A DNA stretch of 64,000 bases from the NCBI GenBank assembly GCA_004802725.1, contig SGPM01000005.1, positions 124,001 through 188,000 of the forward strand. The letters are read 5' to 3'. The DNA is from Antrodiella citrinella (lineage: Eukaryota > Basidiomycota > Agaricomycetes > Polyporales > Steccherinaceae). Under the pieces are notes generated by a model, which worked only from the letters and a program-made list of their open reading frames with translations, did not search any database and was not told the DNA's origin. Below, one piece after another: positions 46,571 through 59,700 of this stretch (the first letter of the stretch is position 1; each line of letters opens with the position of its first letter). The position numbers and the translations under genes are program-made.

Positions 46571-46689
46571 TCGCGGTCAGGCCATGTTCTTGCGGAGATC
46601 GTATGAGGGTATTATGCTACTATGATGCTGCGTCATACTATACGTCCATAATCCTAGGGTGATATATGCAAATGAGGAACCAGCCTTCG

Positions 46690-48043
46690 TTAGGAGACCA
46701 GGATGAAAATTAAGAACTGTCAAATCGCAGGTTAGCATGATGAGATGTGAGCATCGAGGAGGTACGCACGAAGACGATCAGCACTCCAAATACTTTCAGC
46801 ATTAACCACCGATTACTTGAGATACTAGCATAGTACTTCAAAAGCTCCCGCTGTGCGCCACTGACGTTGGACGCGATATCCACCGTGTCTGCGTCGATAC
46901 GCTGAACAGTTTCTCGCTGTTCAGCGACCATTTGCGCCAATTGTGTGAATATTTGACCCAATTCCGAGATGGTTGACTCTATCGACTCAATAGCCGTTGA
47001 GCGGGATTGAATGTACTCGGTCTGTACGCCAATTGATGAGTGAATAGCGAACGCGAAACCGAGTAATGCGCACCTGCTGCTCAACTAGCTGCATCTGCAT
47101 AAACGCATCCCCGTTCTGCAATGCTGTGCCTTCTTCTGCAGACCCAAGATCGAGGGCAAGTATGTCACCGTTCTTTGGTGTTACGGCACGACTCTTCCCC
47201 TTCGTGTCCACTCGCAGCTTGGAGCCGTCACCCATAGGATCCTGGCGCTGAGAATTGCCAAATAGCAAGGAGTCTATTGATGTGATTGAGCTTCTGGCCG
47301 TCACTGTGTGTATATCTAGTTGTGAACTTACTTGAAGGTGCCTGACTAGTTGCTGCGGAGGTTGTGTGCATAAACTGCTCGGTACGGTCTTTCGATTCTT
47401 TCATGTTCTAAGAGACGGAACGTCAGCGTCGCTTGGGTTTCAGAGAATGTCATAATCACCTGGGTCCTGATTTCAAGCACATCCTTGAACGACATACTGG
47501 TGTCGGCAAGTTTGCTCTGTAGCAACATCACAACGTTATGGTTGTGCTCGTCCAGTTGTTTGCTCTCAGGTGTTTTCGAAGTGTTTTGCGTGTTGCGCTG
47601 TTTTACATATGCCTGCAGAGTCGCTATCTGCTTGTTGAGGTTGGCAATGTCTTGCTTGATAATGTAAGTGAGTTCCTGTATTCTGCCAGTGAGTAGGGGT
47701 CGACACATGGAATCGCCGTGATACGCACGCTAATCTCCACTGGTCGGTCGTCGAACAATGTCTTCCGCTTCGCAACTATCACAAGTCGGGTGATGAGATG
47801 CTACCTAGAAAGGTCATCTTTGGCGTACTCACGTTGTCCCAACTTCCCTAGTTTAATGCCCGTGCTGCTTATGTCCTTCCCAATAGCAGAGGCCATTCTA
47901 GTAAATTCCGACTTGCTCCCCTCCCCTCTTCCCTGTGTCTGCAAGAGACGTTGTTTGGCTTCTGCTCTCGCCGGCAGCGATGACCTGCTACGAATAGACT
48001 CCACGCATGCTCGAAACTCGTTTGTCCGGTCCTGTACAGGCAT
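46690..48043 (-). CDS. SED5: Golgi Qa-SNARE syntaxin 5 (Sed5)
   Basis: A tail-anchored t-SNARE for ER-to-Golgi and intra-Golgi fusion. The seven exons are 48043-47833, 47775-47729, 47675-47460, 47407-47332, 47273-47074, 47021-46770 and 46716-46690 (342 aa). The N-peptide MPVQDRTNEF is the Sly1-binding motif and fixes the start. The Habc-type region contains ELTYIIKQDIANLNKQI. The SNARE motif runs through STAIESIESTISELGQIFTQ, with the central Gln in FTQL. The C-terminal hydrophobic anchor (LMLKVFGVLIVFFLIFILVS) is completed by a 27-nt last exon. The length and order are those of fungal Sed5. Confidence 0.94.
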
Positions 48044-48584
48044 TCTAGCAAGATGATTGCATCCAATTGAGAGGTTTGACTGGATGCGGTGTGGTAGAGA
48101 GCAAAGAATGAGAACGAGTGTGAGGGTGTTACAATCAAGAATAAGAATAAAAGAGTATCCCAACTTCGTGGCGAACGACGTAGACGGTGGCGGCACTGGC
48201 CGCGGTGAAAGACAGCTCAACCCAAACCCGGCGGACCCACGTGGAACCTTGCCGTGAGTATCAGGCGCCCATTTAGTTCGGCAAGCGCGTCATGCACCAG
48301 CCACTTCAAACTTGCACGACCTTGAACGACCTTCACATTTTGACACTCGACACAGACATCTCAACACGGCCGCTGTATATCTTGCAGGTCTATTTACACG
48401 CTCAAGAACGCTCATTTACATGAGAATTTGGATGTACAATTGTCGTCGTCTAGCTCCCATCCATCACCTTCAAGTTGCGCCTCCTTGCAGGATTGCAAGC
48501 GTTCTATCTGCAGTCTCCTTACCCGTCGCACAACGTGTTAACACATCTTCCTCTGCTCCTTTTGCCTCCCATCTACCCCTCAAA
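48044..48584. promoter_or_regulatory. Divergent promoter SED5 / GPD, with in-frame open leader
   Basis: This 541 bp lies between two outward-facing genes. Its right part, 48420-48584, is an open reading frame continuous with the GPD coding sequence; see the GPD entry for the possible alternative start. Confidence 0.5.
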
Positions 48585-50086
48585 ATGCTCTCTCAACAAT
48601 CCAATAATCACTCAGACAAGTCTAAAGTCCTCGTCTTCGGAGCGGGAAACTTCGGTAGCTGTCTGGCAGACCATCTCGCGGATTCGCAGCACGAGGTCGT
48701 CGTCTGGTCACGTTCTCCGGAGGTTGTAAAATCGCTGAACGAGACTCATCGGAATACGGAGTATTTGACGGACCACGTATTCCCAGAGACGTTGAAAGCC
48801 ATCGGTCCCGGATTTCCTTCCCCGGAGGTTGTACGGGGTATGGATGTTCTTCTCTTCGCAATTCCGACAGAGGGCGTTAGGCAAGCCTGTGATTTCACAT
48901 CGGTCATGGTATCTGTTCTCAAGACTTTCATTCAGAGAAACGCTGTCTGCTCTGAAGTCAGCGCTCGACGAGGATAACTTGCCTTTGTTGATCTTCGTCA
49001 ATAAGGGTATCGAGACAGGCACTCGAGCCTTAACACTGGAGATTATTGCGGATACATGCGGACCGACTACTGCTAAGGCTGCTACCTTTATTGTGAGCTT
49101 TGCGTGAATATATTGGGACCACGGATTAACGGTGGGTCATTCACGTAGTCGGGTCCTTCATTCGCCAAAGAGAGTACGAGGCATATTTGACTTGCGTGTC
49201 TGAACATACAATGACGCGTCTGATAGTCATAAGGCGGCAACCAACTTCCGTGTCTATTGCATCGCTGGACAAGAATGCTGCCCAAAAAGCGTCTGATCTC
49301 TTTCACCAGCCATGGTTCCGCTGGTGAGCATTGACAACATAGTTCAGTTCATTGTGATCTAACAAGCCTACCAAGTTATACTGGCGATGACCCGATTGGT
49401 GTTGAACTCGCGGGGGCCCTGAAAAACGTGTACGCCATTGCAGCTGGAATTGCGGACGGCCTCGGCTATGAGCACAACACTCGTGCTAGTATGTCTGTCG
49501 AACAAAGAAAGCTCTTGGCTGGGTATGCTGACCAAGCTATGATTTCTTCAGTGCTTATTACACGAGGATTGGCTGAAATGACGCGTATAGGAACTTCCTA
49601 CGGGGCGTCCCCTTTGACTTTCCTTTCCTTAGCGGGCGTCGGTGATCTGTTCTTAACCTGCAGCTCCACTGCAAGTCGCAACTTCACAGTAGGATACCGC
49701 TTAGGAAAAGGTGAGAAGCTAAGCCACATTTTGGACACCCTGGGAAGCGTAGCGGAGGGTGTTTCAACGGCGAAAGGTCTCAAGAAGGTGATAGACGAGC
49801 TGGGTGTCTCAGCGCCGATAGCTACGGCTGTACGTCCGTCTATTCAAATGCCAGTCAATGTCCTTGGCTGATTTTCTTTGGTCAGATCTACGAAGTTTTG
49901 CACGAAGGTATGTGCAAGTACCGCTGGTTTTGGATAGTTGATTCATTGCCATGACACACAGACAAGAACGTGAGGGACAGGGCTTCGGCTTTACTGTGCC
50001 TGCCAGCAATGAGTGAGCTGGATCTTCCTTCAGCGCCTGGTCTTCCCGCACGGCTGCTCATGCAGAAGCTGGGGATGGAGGAGTGA
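48585..50086 (+). CDS. GPD1: Glycerol-3-phosphate dehydrogenase [NAD+]
   Basis: Reduces dihydroxyacetone phosphate to glycerol-3-phosphate for lipid synthesis, redox balance and osmotic glycerol. The exons are 48585-48880, 48936-49092, 49149-49173, 49227-49323, 49376-49829, 49886-49907 and 49962-50086 (391 aa from this start). The Rossmann motif is GAGNFG (residues 19-24). Also visible are FVNKGIE, the SGPSFAKE signature, the catalytic-domain AGALKNVYAIAAGI and the substrate-binding GVGDLFLTCSSTASRN. The first intron (48881-48935) is GC-AG; using it restores VRETLSALKSAL. In-frame ATGs at 48420 and 48432 would add an Arg-rich, acid-free leader of about 50 residues. Confidence 0.94.
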
Positions 50087-50648
50087 AGAATCCCGGGGCT
50101 GTTCCGGCTAGACCAACGAATCAGGTAGCCCGTATAATGCCGACACACCTACCCTTAGACATCGTAATCACATACTCATAGACGCATTATATCCCGGCCG
50201 TGTCACCCACGTTATGAGTAAAAGTCGTAAGATACTGCACCACCAGATTGCATGCTGCCAGCGAGCAGGAAGGTCAAGTTCTCCGTCCGTCCGTATTCTT
50301 CCGATGACTCGACTGACAAACACCTGCCACTGTCAAGGCTTGTCAAGATTGCCGATTTGCCATCTTGAGTGCGATAATCAAGATTTAGGTCGGCTCGATC
50401 GGCTGTAGATCCACGATCAGTTTATGTAAGCCGAATTTTCCTTTTCGCACGCAGTTTTCGTGGCGAGGGGCGGAATGAGGGGTGCACACTCGCAGGCTCA
50501 GTGACTCTTTCGTCGGAACACTCTCCTCCTAACTCCTTCATCCAAAAACCATCCAAGGCTCGTGTGCGGAAGGCTTTGCTCTTCACAGCCCATCTCTCGC
50601 TCGCTTTTTCCTAATCGTTTCTGCCTCTCCATCATACATTCAAGCAAA
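50087..50648. other. Intergenic spacer
   Basis: This 562 bp holds the GPD 3' end and the promoter of the next + strand gene. The last 150 bp are pyrimidine-rich. No RNA gene or repeat was recognised. Confidence 0.5.
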
Positions 50649-52860
50649 ATGGTTTCTTCTCTCTGGAAAGCTTGTGCGGAGGGCGATCTAGACAGGGTAT
50701 TGGAGCTTTTGAACGATGGTCAGTCGGTGGACATTGAGGTAAAAGGTGTGTAGCTATCCCGCGTATTTTATGATCCCCTCATTATGTTTCTTCCTCATCG
50801 GAGCGTGCTGACACGTATTGGTCCGTCCCAGATCACACTGGTGTCACCCCCCTCATATGTGCTGTCCAGACAGGCAAAATTGAGCTCGTCCAGCTGCTCA
50901 TTGGCAGAGGTATGTACTCGTTTGGTATTGACTTCCCGGTAACAAAGCTCATGTCGTGATACGTGTATAGGTGCTGACCCGTCCAACGCCTCGAGTCAAG
51001 GCCCCCCTGAGCAGTACACTTCAGATCCTGCGATACTGGGGTTACTTGCCGCGTCAAAAAGCTCGTCCATGGCCAACATTCCCCCCAACGATGGGTATCT
51101 GCATGATCCTTCTGTCGAGCAACCGAAGGCTTACTTCCAGCCACCTCCCGGCGCTTATTATTATCCTGGACCTCCGTCAATGCTCCCCGATGGGTCTGTT
51201 GCGTATTATCCTCCGCCCCCGCCACCCCATGTTGTTGACCCTAATGGCGCCTTTGGGAATCTACCTCCCCCAGACATCGCTCGGATGATCCCATGCAGAT
51301 ACTATCCTGCATGCCGCTATGGTTCTTCGTGTTTGTTCGCTCATCCTCAGAGCCCATATTTACAGGGACCACTCCCTCCCCCTGCTCAGTACCCCGCTCC
51401 TTACGATCCCATGACATCAGCTCCTTACCCTGCGTACTACTCGATGAACCTACCTTCTTTCCCACCACCTAATGGCATGCCACCTAACGCAGTTTCTCCT
51501 CCCCCCTCAGCTAATCCCCCACCCCCTGTAACAGGACCTATGGCTCATGTCAGGTCTGGTTCTGAACTTATGTCGCCAGTACAGACGCCATTCGGTTCAA
51601 ATGGCATCCCTCCGCCTGCCCACTACGGCATCGTGTCCCCTGTATCTCCCAGTTATGCTCATCCTGGCTCTGTACCTCTGTCTATTCCTCCCCTGCCCCC
51701 TCTGCAACATCCGATGTCTGCTCAGCCGCAGTCTCCGCAGCAATCGATGTATCCGCCAACGTCTCCGAACGCGCCCCCACCCGGACATTATATGCACCCG
51801 GTAGGGCAGCCACAATACCAGCTCCAGAGTATGGTTCCCCAGGCGGCTGAAGCAACGTCTCCACGATCACCTACTCACCTGGTCAACGGAGACGGTTATG
51901 CGCCCGGGCCTATGAACCGTGACGGCGTATCGCACCCTCGAAGAGGAGGCGTCCGCAGGCCCTCTTTCGGCGGTATTAGCCGCAAACCGCCTTGCTTATT
52001 CTATCCTTCGGGGAGATGTAAGAACGGGTAAGTCGAATACCGCATATAGTCTATTTGAATGACTCGAGTGGCTAACCTTGCGTCTCAGCGATGAGTGTCG
52101 TTTCCCACACGTGATTCCTGACAACCATGTCCCGCACAGTGCGCTTTACTATGGTGCTCGAGGCGGACATAGACCTAGGCCGGCACCGCATGTCAACGGC
52201 TTCGCTGCGGTCGAACAAAAGCTTGCTGCATTGACTGTGCAGGATGTAAGCATTCTTTGTGAAGATAATTGAGTTGCATCTCACACGCCGTCCAACAGGA
52301 AGCACAACCGGCCGTCCCTATTGGTACGAATGGTGCTGACGGCTCCAGTCGCTCACAGTCTACTGAGCCGGGAAGCAGGGGCCGTAGTCATCAAGGGCCC
52401 AGGTCAAACCATTATGCAAATGGTACGCGTCCTGCGGAGAAGAGAGTCGTTGCGCCACGAGTACAACGAGTTCCCAGTGCCGATGAGTTTCCTGTCCTAA
52501 CAAGCTCTTCGACACCTCCTCTACGCAGTCCTGGACCAAACGGCACCCTTGTGAACGGTCACCACGGTCCTACGGCTGCCCAAATCCTCCAAGCGCCACC
52601 TCCTCAGCGAAAGGAGAAGGACAGCCAACATAGTCGGGAAGGCAGTCCTGATGGTTCGAGCAACGCCGTTAAGGTAACTAACTTTGTCATTCAGTATGCT
52701 ATGTGTGAACGCTCTTTCTGTTATTTAGGATCATACTGAGACAAACGGCAACGTCCACACAGCTACGGAGGCTGTGATCAACAAGTTGCCTCTTTCTTTC
52801 GCTGCGGTGACCACAGCTGCAGTTCCGGATGTCTCCAAGGAGGTGTCTGTTTCTGCTTAG
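50649..52860 (+). CDS. Ankyrin plus CCCH zinc-finger protein
   Basis: Probably an RNA-binding regulator; the combination of an N-terminal ankyrin pair with C3H fingers occurs in fungi, but the target is unknown. The exons are 50649-50745, 50832-50909, 50971-52027, 52089-52245, 52299-52673 and 52729-52860 (631 aa). Ankyrin repeats occupy residues 1-75 (LWKACAEGDLDRVLELLNDG; GVTPLICAVQTGKIELVQLL). The first CCCH finger is CRYYPACRYGSSCLFAH. A 200-residue Pro/Tyr/Ser-rich linker follows. The second finger is CLFYPSGRCKNGDECRFPH, split by an intron. The tail is Ser/Pro-rich with a conserved-looking EFPVL segment. The ATG opens directly on the first ankyrin helix. Confidence 0.87.
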
Positions 52861-53499
52861 GCTGCACCGCGGCTCTTGCGTCTGGTTATCTATTCATTTC
52901 CTGCGGTCTGTTCGACTGATCCATCGCGATAGGGGTCCAAGTTCTGGTGTCAAGTGTATCTTGTAATTTGTTCCGATTTCCTTTCCAACCCATCCTCATT
53001 TCTGTCTCTCTGAGGACACACACAATTGACCATCTCGACCATCTCCTACATATTCAGGACTATCCACACCACTCCGTTCCTCTCGGTATCTGTGATTTGC
53101 CTATCGTCGTCACGCACTGTTTCTCTGATGTTGCCCTCGCTCTTCTCACTAGAGCCTCTAGCTGTTTCCTTGGTTTTATCATTTGTGATCGTCCTGCTCG
53201 TCAGTTCTGTTGCTGCATAAACTCACACGTCCTTAGTTTTCCCTCGTTTTCGACTTTTCTCGTCCACAAAATCATATTCAACTTCGCGCTATGTATGCGG
53301 CTTTCAATTTTGGAAGTTCGCTTCTTCAACTCTTTGCCCTCTCCACAGTGCTAGTCTAGTCTATATGTATGTTTCTTTCCGAGTCACGACTTCATTGCAA
53401 CTTCCCTTCTATGCAGAGTTACAGATATCAATCATACATACACATACTTGTATCAACTTCTGGCTATATCCGTCGCCCCCTGTGTCCTGGTTATGTTAT
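52861..53499. other. Convergent 3' spacer
   Basis: This pyrimidine-rich 639 bp lies between the convergent ankyrin/CCCH gene and ADE5,7, and probably contains both 3' UTRs. The frames at 52947-53354 have no conserved character. Confidence 0.5.
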
Positions 53500-56342
53500 T
53501 CAGCTTGACCAGGCATCCATCTTACGCATCTCCACTCCTGCTTGCGCCGTGACCTCTCCGATCTCATAGACAACCCCAGGAATCGCGTTTCGGACCTTTT
53601 CCACCAGCGACCTATCGATAGCTAGTACCATGCCGATCCCGTTGTTGAAAGTACGTGCCATCTCGAGGGGTTCGACGTTGCCGTGTTTCATCAGGAACTT
53701 GAAGATGGGGGGGAATGGCCATGTGGAGGCATCGATGAAGCAACCGAGACCTTTGGGAAGCATGCGAGGCACATTCTCAGTGAAACCTCCGCCCGTGATG
53801 TTCGCCATGCCTTTGATGAGACCAGCTTGTACCGCGGGGAGGAGGTCTTTGATGTAGATCTTCGTAGGCTCTAACAAGGTGCGTCCCAAAGTTTCGCTTG
53901 GAGACCATGGACAAGGACTATCGTATGTCAGACCGGATACAGACACAATCTTGCGAATGAGGGAGAATCCGTTGGAATGAGCACCAGACGACGGAAGTCC
54001 CAGCAGTATATCTCCTGGCTTGATATTGGGTTGCGGGAGTATCAAGTGGCGTTCGACGGCACCTACTGAAAATCCGGCGAGATCATAGTCGCCTATATGC
54101 AAACTCACTCAGCTCATCCTTAGGAAGAGACAGCGCATATACTCACCTCCTTGATACATCCCTGGCATCTCGGCCGTTTCTCCGCCTATCAACGCACAGC
54201 CGGACAACTGACATCCTTTTGCGATACCTTGAACTACGCTAGCAGCGGTGTCGACGTCGAGTTTACTGCAAGCAAAGTAATCCAGGAAGAACAACGGTTC
54301 GGCGCCTTGCACGATCAGATCGTTGACCGACATCGCCACAAGGTCAATGCCTATGAATGATAGTTCATGTCAACAAACTGTCAAAACGTCAATGGCATTG
54401 ACAATGCCTACCAACGTAATCATGAATCCCGCAATCCAAAGCAACTTTGAGTTTGGTGCCGACACCATCGGTGCCGCTGACTAGCACAGGGTCCGTAAAC
54501 CCAGTGGCCTTGAGGTCAAACGCACCACCGAAACCACCGATTTCAGCATCCGTTCCCGTCCGCCGGGTGGCGCGTACGAAGGGTTTGATCCGTTCCACCA
54601 GTGAATTACCGGCATCCACTGACACACCTGCTCCCGCGTAGGTCAGGCTTTCTTTCGCTGGTTGCGCCTGAAGCGCTCTGTTCCGCTGTGAGAGCTATTC
54701 AAAATCGAAATGTAAGTCGCTCACCGTTGGCCGATGTCTCGTCGGAAAGTCTTGCCTTCGAAAGAGACCTTGTCTACACCGGCATACGCGGAGTCGAGAG
54801 CCTCCTGTAACGTCGCGCCATATGCAGTAATGGCCAACACGCGGCCACCAGATGTGAGAGTTTCGTTACTGACAGACTTGGTCCCCGCATGGAATGCAAC
54901 GACGTCTGACGGAGCAAACATCAATATTGCGGGATGTTGACGTACAGCTCAAGACGTACTGGTCGGAAGTTCGCCAATGTCGATCTTGAGACCTTTTGCA
55001 TAAGAACCTGGGTAGCCTTGTGATGCCAAAATGACAGATACAGCAGATCCTGGACGGACGCCAATGTGAATTGCGTCCAGTCGACGATCTACGCACGCCT
55101 ATAAAAGTGGTCGTATGACTCTTCGTTCGAACAATGAGACAGGAATGCTCTTACCAGAATGATAGACGCAAGGTCTGCATTATCTGCGAGCAACAGCATG
55201 AGTGCTTCCGTCTCTGGGTCGCCGAAACGGACGTTGTACTCCAATACTTTCGGTCCGTTCGGTGTGATCATGAAGCCGGTGAACAGTAGTCCAACAAATG
55301 GGAAACCTGGCGGGTACATATGAGATGAAGCGCATAGAGAAGATCGCCATGCTTTACTATCTGACCTTCATGTCTCATGCCAGTGATTGTGGGCTGTAAC
55401 GTCTCCTTCATTATTCTTTCCATGATGGCGGGGGTGGCGATCGGTGCAGGTGCATATGCGCCCATTCCACCAGTGTTCAGACCTGTATCACCCTCGCCGA
55501 TACGTTTGTGATCTTGAGCAGCAGGTAATGGAGTGATTGTATAACCGTCAGAAAATGCGAGGACTGAGATTTCGGGTCCGGAAAGCAATTCTTCGACAAC
55601 AACTTCGCTGCCTGTTGGAGAGGGGTTTGACACGATGAATTTTGAAATATATCTGGCAGTACATGACAAGGATACAGACCTGCAGCACCAAAGACGTTAT
55701 CAACCATGATTTCTCGCAAGCCGTTGATGGCCTCCTCCGTGGTTCCAGGGATCAAGACACCTTTCCCACCAGCCAGACCGCTTGCCTTGATTACGACCTG
55801 GAAACCGCAAGTTTTGATATACTCTACAGCCTGGTCGTACTCTACAGCCTGGAACGAGCGGAACGCGGCAGTGGGGATGGAATGACGATCCATAAACTCC
55901 TTAGCAAAAACTTTGGAGCCTTCCATACGGGCAGCGAGAGCGGTAGGACCAAACACTGGAATGCCAACTGGAAAAGTGTATTGGGAATTTGCATAAAAAC
56001 CACTGATTAGTGTCACGAACCATTTCGGAAGTGCGTCTCTACGCCGTCGACTAGCGGTTGTTCTGGACCGGGAAGGACGAGTGTGATCTTGGAAGCGATG
56101 CATCAACACTTGGAGGTAGTATGACTGTTGAATGCACTTCACACCTTCTCTGCGAGCGCGAATTTGACTGCAGCCTGGAAATCGCCTTCGCGGAGGGCGA
56201 CGTTCGTTGTTTTAGCTTCGATTGCGGTCCCGCCATTTCCGGGAGCAACGAAGATACGTTCGACGAGATCGGAACGCGAGAGTTTCCAAGCTAAGGCATG
56301 TTCTCGACCTCCTGCACCCAGAATGAGGATGCGGTGTGCCAT
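53500..56342 (-). CDS. ADE5,7: Bifunctional GAR synthetase / AIR synthetase (Ade5,7)
   Basis: Carries out steps 2 and 5 of de novo purine synthesis: phosphoribosylglycinamide and aminoimidazole ribotide formation. The ten exons are 56342-56145, 56087-56021, 55967-55680, 55611-55366, 55306-55155, 55098-54960, 54905-54725, 54677-54412, 54350-54147 and 54092-53500 (777 aa, near the 802 of yeast). The GARS half opens with [15 protein letters not shown] and holds the ATP-grasp segments [28 protein letters not shown] and [14 protein letters not shown]. The AIRS half opens with [20 protein letters not shown] and has [28 protein letters not shown] and [20 protein letters not shown]. The GART (third) activity of animals is absent, as expected for fungi. 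The ATG at 56342 sits directly before the first beta strand. Confidence 0.95.
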
Positions 56343-56793
56343 GTTTGCGTCGACGAGGCGTATGTACGAGCGAGACTGAGAATTCTGACCGGGCGTCACG
56401 GTAATCATGTAAAATTCATTGTCAATCTTAGCGCTATGAGATTCGTGGCGCCCAATGATAGGCGTCTAGGAGGATGGTGACGGCCGTGATCTGGTCTGAC
56501 TATTCATTTACATTCTGCGGGAGGCGTCGAACGCACACGTTGTCGACGGCGGTGTCGAGCACAGTCCCCAAGACACGTTGTTGAACGCAGACGACAACGA
56601 GGAGAGTGGTGCAGAGTGGTGAAAGCGACGGTCAGAAATAGCCGGGGTGAGTGCAGCACTGGTGTTGATCTCCTCTCTCTGCTCAAGTTCTGTGTTTCTT
56701 CCTTTAGGCCACCGCAAACGCCTCTCCTAACTCTCCGAGTCTCCTTCCTTGGTCGTAGTTCATGATCTAATTTCCATTCAGGCTCGCTTCATC
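56343..56793. promoter_or_regulatory. Divergent promoter ADE5,7 / large disordered protein
   Basis: These 451 bp separate two outward-facing start codons. A possible 3' splice site lies shortly before 56794, suggesting a 5' UTR intron in the + strand gene. No specific site can be assigned. Confidence 0.4.
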
Positions 56794-59700
56794 ATGGAAA
56801 AAGGCGCAGTAGCTCAACGAAAGCTCTCGCGTGGAAAGTCCATGCAGAGCACCCGGGGCCTCTTTTCGCGCAAGACCATTAAGAAAGCAGACTCCCAAAT
56901 CCTCACTCAGACCCTTTCCTCCTCTACCGTCGTCGGGGATGACCGTGCGTCTATCGCCACTTCCAAGGGGAAGGAGCTGGAGAGGCATTCGCTCGAGGAC
57001 AACCACGTGCCCCCTCGCCCTATCTTCGCTGTCCGTTCCATCATCCCCGACCCTCTTAATGAGCTTCCGGCCTGGTACACTCAAGCAGCGGAGGGAGGGC
57101 CAATAACGGTACCGCAGTTCCGCTCCAAATACCCTATGCATAACCCGATAGGTCCTCGCTGGTACAAGAATTGGCACCTTCATCCATCCTTCTTGACAAA
57201 CCGTCCACCTTCCTTTTTTTCTCCTTCTTTTCCTCCAATGGCATCCGGGGCAGACCGCTCGAAAGAGTCGAAAGTTCCTGGCCCAAGCAGGACTCCGTCA
57301 GGGTCGCCTCTGCCAACTCCGACGTCTTCACAGACTCGCATACATGACGTTAGGGCGCGGCCTCGTAAGCTGTCCCAAACGGCCCATGACAATGTGGATA
57401 TGCTGGATGGCACAGATCCTTGGGGGACAAATTGGCATCATCGGTCCCCTTACGATCTCGGCGGTGACAGAGCATCACCTGAACCCGCGTCCGAGGTGAG
57501 CACATGTCAATCTCAGTATTCTGGACAAATGCTCACTACATTTACCAGAGTCCTGTCGCTCAAGCTCAAAGGAACCGTAGAATGAGCCTGACTACTGGAA
57601 GCCGTCATAAAAGTACCATTCCCTCTCCCCTTTCTCAGTCTACGTCCGCCGTCAATCTTTCACCAGAACTGTTGCCTGTACACATAACTCGTAGAGTCAG
57701 CAAGAGCCGTAAACCCTTTCACGACCTATTTGGAGGGTCGCATGACAACGGGAACGCATCCAAACGCATATCGGAACCGCCGCCGGTGCTGGTCAATCCT
57801 CCGGAACGACCCTTAAAACGTGGTTCCAGTACAGGTCCCTCACTAGCATCCTCTGCGGAGAAGAAAGAAAAGCGTGGCAGCATTCTTGGGCGACTGGCCA
57901 AGCGATTCAGTGTTATGCGCAAGCCGGACCAGAACCGAAGTTCTGCGAAAGTTGGCAGTATTGATAACCGTTCAATCATGAATGGTCGACCCAGCATAGA
58001 CACGTTGCCAGCAGCGCCGTCCCGATCTACACCATCTCCGCAGAAACCATCGCTACACCATGCGAAGTCTTCAGACGTGTCTCACAGGATTCAGCCACCT
58101 GTTTTGCTTGACGAACCGCCCACACCGCTTTCAGCCACTCTGCCTAAGGATAACACTTCATTGTCCTCTTTCGAGGAGCCTTATCCGATTGGCAAATTGA
58201 CTATAGCGAATCCTGATGAGCCAGCACCTCCGACTCCAGCTGAGGACATAGTACCGCTGCCTCCTTTGCCACCACCAGAGACGGGTGTAGTCGCGGATTC
58301 AGGGACATGGACGGAACACCTGAACGGAGTGTTAGGTATCCCAATATCCAGTTCCCCTTCCCAGATGGAGCTTCCGGATACACCACTTCAGCACCGACTG
58401 TCCACTATTCTCTCAGAGGATGCTCCTGGTACATCTCCTTCTCCACCTCTGCCAGAATTGCCACCTGTCACACCGTCCATCGTAGCCAGAGTTATCACAG
58501 AACCATCGCTACCACCTACGCCGGAAGGCACCCGACCACCGACTCCGGAACCACGTCCCGTCTCCTACACTCCTGCGACTCCGAAGTCACGGCCTATGTC
58601 CCACACGCCTGCAACTCCAGAATCACGACCCATCTCCCGCACCCCTGCCTCACCTGCCATGTCGAACGGGACGCAGGCACGCAATGCACTTTCATATGCG
58701 ATGTCTCCTTCGTCTCTCTCTGTTTTCCATTCATCCCTTCCATCCATTGATGATCTTCCCCTTTCCCGGGCGTCTTTGGTGGTTGAGCCACCAACTCCAC
58801 ATGCGCCGGTCCTCCTGATACCTGCACAAGCCCACGCATCTCCAATGCCGTCACCAGAACAAGTGCTGCAGTCGAATGGCGATTCGCCGACCCAACGTGA
58901 CCCATCCCCTTCTAAGAGGGATAGCGGACGCGTGAAAGGCTCCTCTAGTTCCACTAAGTCACGCCGGACAGAGACGTTTAAACTCATCCGGAGTTCATCC
59001 GGCAATGTCCATACTGTAGGCGAGAGCATTATGGTTGAGGGAGAGCATTGGGAGGTGGTCGCCGACGAGAAGAAGAGCAGGAAGGAACGCTCGAAGAGTT
59101 CTGAAGGCGAGGCGACACCATCCAAGAAGGAGAAGGAGAGTAAGAAGGCAGAGCGCATTGCCTCGGACGACGCCAGTGACAAAAAGATGCGTGACCGCCA
59201 CAGGAAGTCGGTCAACGACAAGCCCAACAGCGACCACGCTGGACGATCCTCTACCTACTCTGAAGACACTGTCCGGCAGTCCACTTCAGAGCGCCGCCGT
59301 TCCACTACCAAGGAGCGCAATCGCGATAGCAATGGCGATGTTGTCCGCTCTACTCAGACTCCTGTCACTCCTCCCATGCCTAGCAAGTCTACTTCGACCC
59401 GCCGAGAGCGGCGAACTTCCAGCAGTACCACTCGTCCCTCGTCTGAGTTTCAGTCTGCTGCCGATATCAACGCGTTAAAGGCAAAGGAGGCTTGGGACTT
59501 AGAGAGGATGTGGAAGGGCAGAAGCATGGTGTATGGTCCCGACGGTACGACTGTTATATCCAACCGTCCTACCATTGGAAGTGATTCCAGGCCATCGACA
59601 ATAATGAGCCATGATCTCCATCGAGCAACCTCTATTCCCAGTGTGGGCGACTTGCAACGTGCAAGTACCATGCCTGCCTCTCATGGCTCTAGTCACACGT

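Noticed and set aside
58565..59227. 220-codon minus-strand frame
   Set aside because: It is antisense to the disordered protein and its composition mirrors the sense repeats.
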